Of a DNA stretch of 64,000 nt, positions 62,012-64,000 are shown piece after piece (position 1 is the first letter of the stretch; the number at the start of each line of letters is the position of its first letter). Both the position numbers and the translations under genes were made by a program. The notes under the pieces were generated by a model. That model was not told where the DNA came from, did not search any database, and saw only the letters and a list, made by a program, of their open reading frames with translations. Source of the DNA: Colwellia psychrerythraea (GTDB lineage Bacteria; Pseudomonadota; Gammaproteobacteria; Enterobacterales; Alteromonadaceae); NCBI RefSeq assembly GCF_000764225.1, contig NZ_JQED01000053.1:62001-126000 (forward strand), read 5' to 3'.

Positions 62012-64000
62012 ATGACGTTAGCTATATCAAGGTTGAGAATAATAGCAAAAACCATTGATGGAGATTATGGTGTTGATATTCCTTTTGAAAAGGGGTTGTT
62101 TATCTTGAGGCTGGATAATTCTCATGGGAAATCTACGTGTATCAATGCTATTGCTTACGCCTTAGGTATGGAAAAATCTCTTGGATTAGGAGGAGCAAAA
62201 CTGCCTTTTCCTCCATCCTTAACTAAAGCACTTGAAGGTGACGATGGGGCTGAACATTTAATTATTAAGTCCTCTGTAATGCTAGAAATTGAAAATAAAA
62301 GTGGTGACGTAACTACACTGTACCGTCAGATTGTAGGTTCTGATGAGGAAAATATTATCTATCAATATGATTCAGATATAGACAGTATAAATCCTCAACA
62401 CCACAGGAAATTGTTTTTACATAGGGAAGGGGATACAACTAGGCCATTAGGTTTTTTTAAATGGTTGGATTCATTTGTCGGATGGAATTTACCATTAGTC
62501 CCAAACTTTGATGGCAAAGAAGTTCCATTGTATCCATCTACATTTTTCCCTACTTGGTTTGTTGAACAGAAAAAGGGGTGGTCATCAATACAGTCAACCA
62601 CACCAACTTTTCTAAGAATAAAAGAAGCTAAAAAAAGAGCGTTGGAATTTATTTTAGATTTGGATGTTAATGAAAATGTAAAAAAACGAGCCAAGTTAAA
62701 AGTTGATATAGATTTGACATTACAAGCTTGGAAGATGGCGCATAAGAAGTCTGAATTATTAGCTGCAAGGGTTTTTGGTCAAATTAGAGGGGTAATTGAT
62801 GTCCCTGAAGCAAAATTTGATCAGTATAAAGTTGATGTGGCAGTTAAAAAAGATGAACGTTGGTTATCAATTCAGGATGTTGCAGAAACAGTTGAAAAAC
62901 AGCTATCTGAGTTTATAAGTAAGAGCAATAATGAAGAAGTAGACTCTAAATTAGACAGCGAGCTTCAAAGTCGAATTGAAGAAAAAGAAACTGAGATTAG
63001 AGGATTAGATAATAAGTATGTTGAATTGGATACAGAAATTTCATTTTTAAATCAACAAATCTACTCTACAGAGACAAGGGTTAGTAACCTATTAAATGAT
63101 AAAAGAAAATATGAAGACCTTAAGAAAGTTGGTGAGTCAAATATATTTGCTAATACCAAGTTAAATGAAGGGAATTGTCCAACATGTGGACAGGATTATA
63201 CTGATAATCTTATTGATATGGATACAGAATCTTCTGTAATGAGTGTCGATGAAAGCCTTGAGTTTATCAAGCAACAAATAAAAGCATTTACAAATGTCGT
63301 TGAAAGTTATCAATTTCAGAAGAAAAAGAAAGTTGTTGAACTAGGTACTATTAAGTCGACTCTGAGTGAAACTAGGAAATCTTTACGTAAAATTAGAGAA
63401 TCACAGGTTCAACCAAACTTGGCATTACGGGAAGAAGAACTTCGTAAAAAGATAAAGATAGAAAATGAAGTGGAATTATACAAAAGCACCATTAAAACAC
63501 TGGTCGACATTAGATTAGAATTAGATGCAATCTATAGGAAGCACTCTAGTTTATGTAAACAGCGTCGTAACTTACCTGACAGTATTTTATCACCACTTGA
63601 TACTAAAAAAATTAAAAAGCTGGAAAGCTATTTACAAGGTTTATTGGTCGACTATGACTTTACTAGTTTTAATCCAGAGAAGCTTGAGATCTCTAAAGAA
63701 ACATACCTCCCTACGAGAGAAGGATTTGATATTGGTTTTGATACACCTGCAAGTGACGGTATTAGGATTATTTGGAGTTACTTATTAAGTTTATTCAAAT
63801 TAGCAAATGATGTTGGCACTAATCACCCCCGGTTGGTTGTCTTTGATGAGCCTCGACAGCAAGAAGCAAATAAGTTTAGTTTTACTACTTTACTCAAGTC
63901 TGCTGCTGCTATGTGTAATAGTGGAGGTCAAATTATATTAGCCACATCTGAAGAATCTTCAGCAATTGAAGACTCACTTAAGGGTATCCATTATCATATG
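62012..64000 (+). CDS. Rad50/SMC-like ABC ATPase with zinc-hook-like CxxC (partial)
   Basis: The first 663 residues of a protein that continues past the window; the frame stays open. Walker A lies in ILRLDNSHGKSTCINAIAYA (about residues 31-50) with Arg-Leu-Asp in place of the usual leading Gly, a form seen in ABC-3C ATPases. A long coiled coil spans about 300-530, broken at its tip by NCPTCGQDY (Cys389 and Cys392), a zinc-hook-like CxxC. The second ATPase half has a signature-like TPASDGIRIIWSYLLSL, and Walker B LVVFDEP (Asp612, Glu613), then GGQIILATSEES. It ends mid-helix at 64000. Confidence 0.85.
   Translation, partial: MTLAISRLRIIAKTIDGDYGVDIPFEKGLFILRLDNSHGKSTCINAIAYALGMEKSLGLGGAKLPFPPSLTKALEGDDGAEHLIIKSSVMLEIENKSGDVTTLYRQIVGSDEENIIYQYDSDIDSINPQHHRKLFLHREGDTTRPLGFFKWLDSFVGWNLPLVPNFDGKEVPLYPSTFFPTWFVEQKKGWSSIQSTTPTFLRIKEAKKRALEFILDLDVNENVKKRAKLKVDIDLTLQAWKMAHKKSELLAARVFGQIRGVIDVPEAKFDQYKVDVAVKKDERWLSIQDVAETVEKQLSEFISKSNNEEVDSKLDSELQSRIEEKETEIRGLDNKYVELDTEISFLNQQIYSTETRVSNLLNDKRKYEDLKKVGESNIFANTKLNEGNCPTCGQDYTDNLIDMDTESSVMSVDESLEFIKQQIKAFTNVVESYQFQKKKKVVELGTIKSTLSETRKSLRKIRESQVQPNLALREEELRKKIKIENEVELYKSTIKTLVDIRLELDAIYRKHSSLCKQRRNLPDSILSPLDTKKIKKLESYLQGLLVDYDFTSFNPEKLEISKETYLPTREGFDIGFDTPASDGIRIIWSYLLSLFKLANDVGTNHPRLVVFDEPRQQEANKFSFTTLLKSAAAMCNSGGQIILATSEESSAIEDSLKGIHYHM

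Noticed and set aside
62395..62694. A 99-codon open frame (-) inside the island ATPase
   Set aside because: It is a shadow of the ATPase reading frame, which has domain motifs throughout.
1..64000. CRISPR array or tRNA/rRNA genes
   Set aside because: No regularly spaced short direct repeats and no cloverleaf or rRNA-like stretch was seen by eye.

Overview
The window looks like chromosomal DNA of a marine, probably cold-adapted gammaproteobacterium of the Alteromonadales, most like Colwellia. The DNA is AT-rich. It carries the Shewanella/Colwellia-type order ccoNOQP-ccoH-ccoI-ccoS-safE-fnr-uspE, large TonB-dependent receptors, a uracil-type TetR regulator and many small palindromic intergenic repeats. 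The genus is inferred from gene content; no database search was run.

Left block (1-23.4 kb). After the end of an RND efflux pump and its adaptor comes a nucleic-acid and nucleoside scavenging locus. It holds two exported endonuclease/exonuclease/phosphatase-fold proteins, a PhoA-type alkaline phosphatase lipoprotein, a calcineurin-like phosphoesterase, two TonB-dependent receptors and the nucleoside permease NupC. It also has a nearly complete salvage and catabolic set: cdd, deoA, tdk, deoC, udk, deoB, deoD and add. A RutR-like TetR regulator lies in it. Copies of a 16-bp palindrome (TTGACCA-N2-TGGTCAA), the operator known for Escherichia coli RutR, lie upstream of most transcription units here. 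The likely flow is: extracellular nucleic acid is cut, dephosphorylated, taken up as nucleosides, and split to bases plus deoxyribose phosphate for central metabolism. A 2-oxoglutarate/Fe(II) oxygenase also has a degenerate operator.

Middle block (23.5-50 kb). pxpABC (5-oxoprolinase) is followed by a microaerobic respiration cluster: uspE, fnr, a SafE-like protein, ccoS, ccoI, ccoH and ccoPQON. A second FNR-type regulator follows, with FNR and CRP boxes. Next come housekeeping genes: a lipoprotein, mltD, gloB with a methyltransferase, a NIF3-like protein, a YdcF/ElyC-like protein, a BCCT transporter, and lysC behind a lysine riboswitch. An OhrR-like regulator with glutathione peroxidase, a beta-hydroxyacid dehydrogenase and an SGNH-like lipoprotein close the block.

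Right block (50.4-58.9 kb). A DASS/SLC13 carboxylate transporter and a porin are divergently transcribed, each from a visible sigma-54 (-24/-12) promoter. A DctB-type sensor kinase and DctD-type sigma-54 activator follow. This is a self-contained dicarboxylate sensing and uptake module. Two palindromic repeat elements sit between dctB and dctD. sbcB ends the block.

Right edge (58.9-64 kb). A tyrosine integrase next to sbcB and an AlpA-like protein mark the start of an integrated island. Its first cargo is a tightly packed three-gene operon: an unrecognised 301-aa protein, a 152-aa winged-helix-like small protein, and a Rad50/SMC-like ABC ATPase with a CxxC hook that runs off the window. The layout resembles the ABC three-component (ABC-3C) conflict systems and is the best candidate here for a poorly described system.
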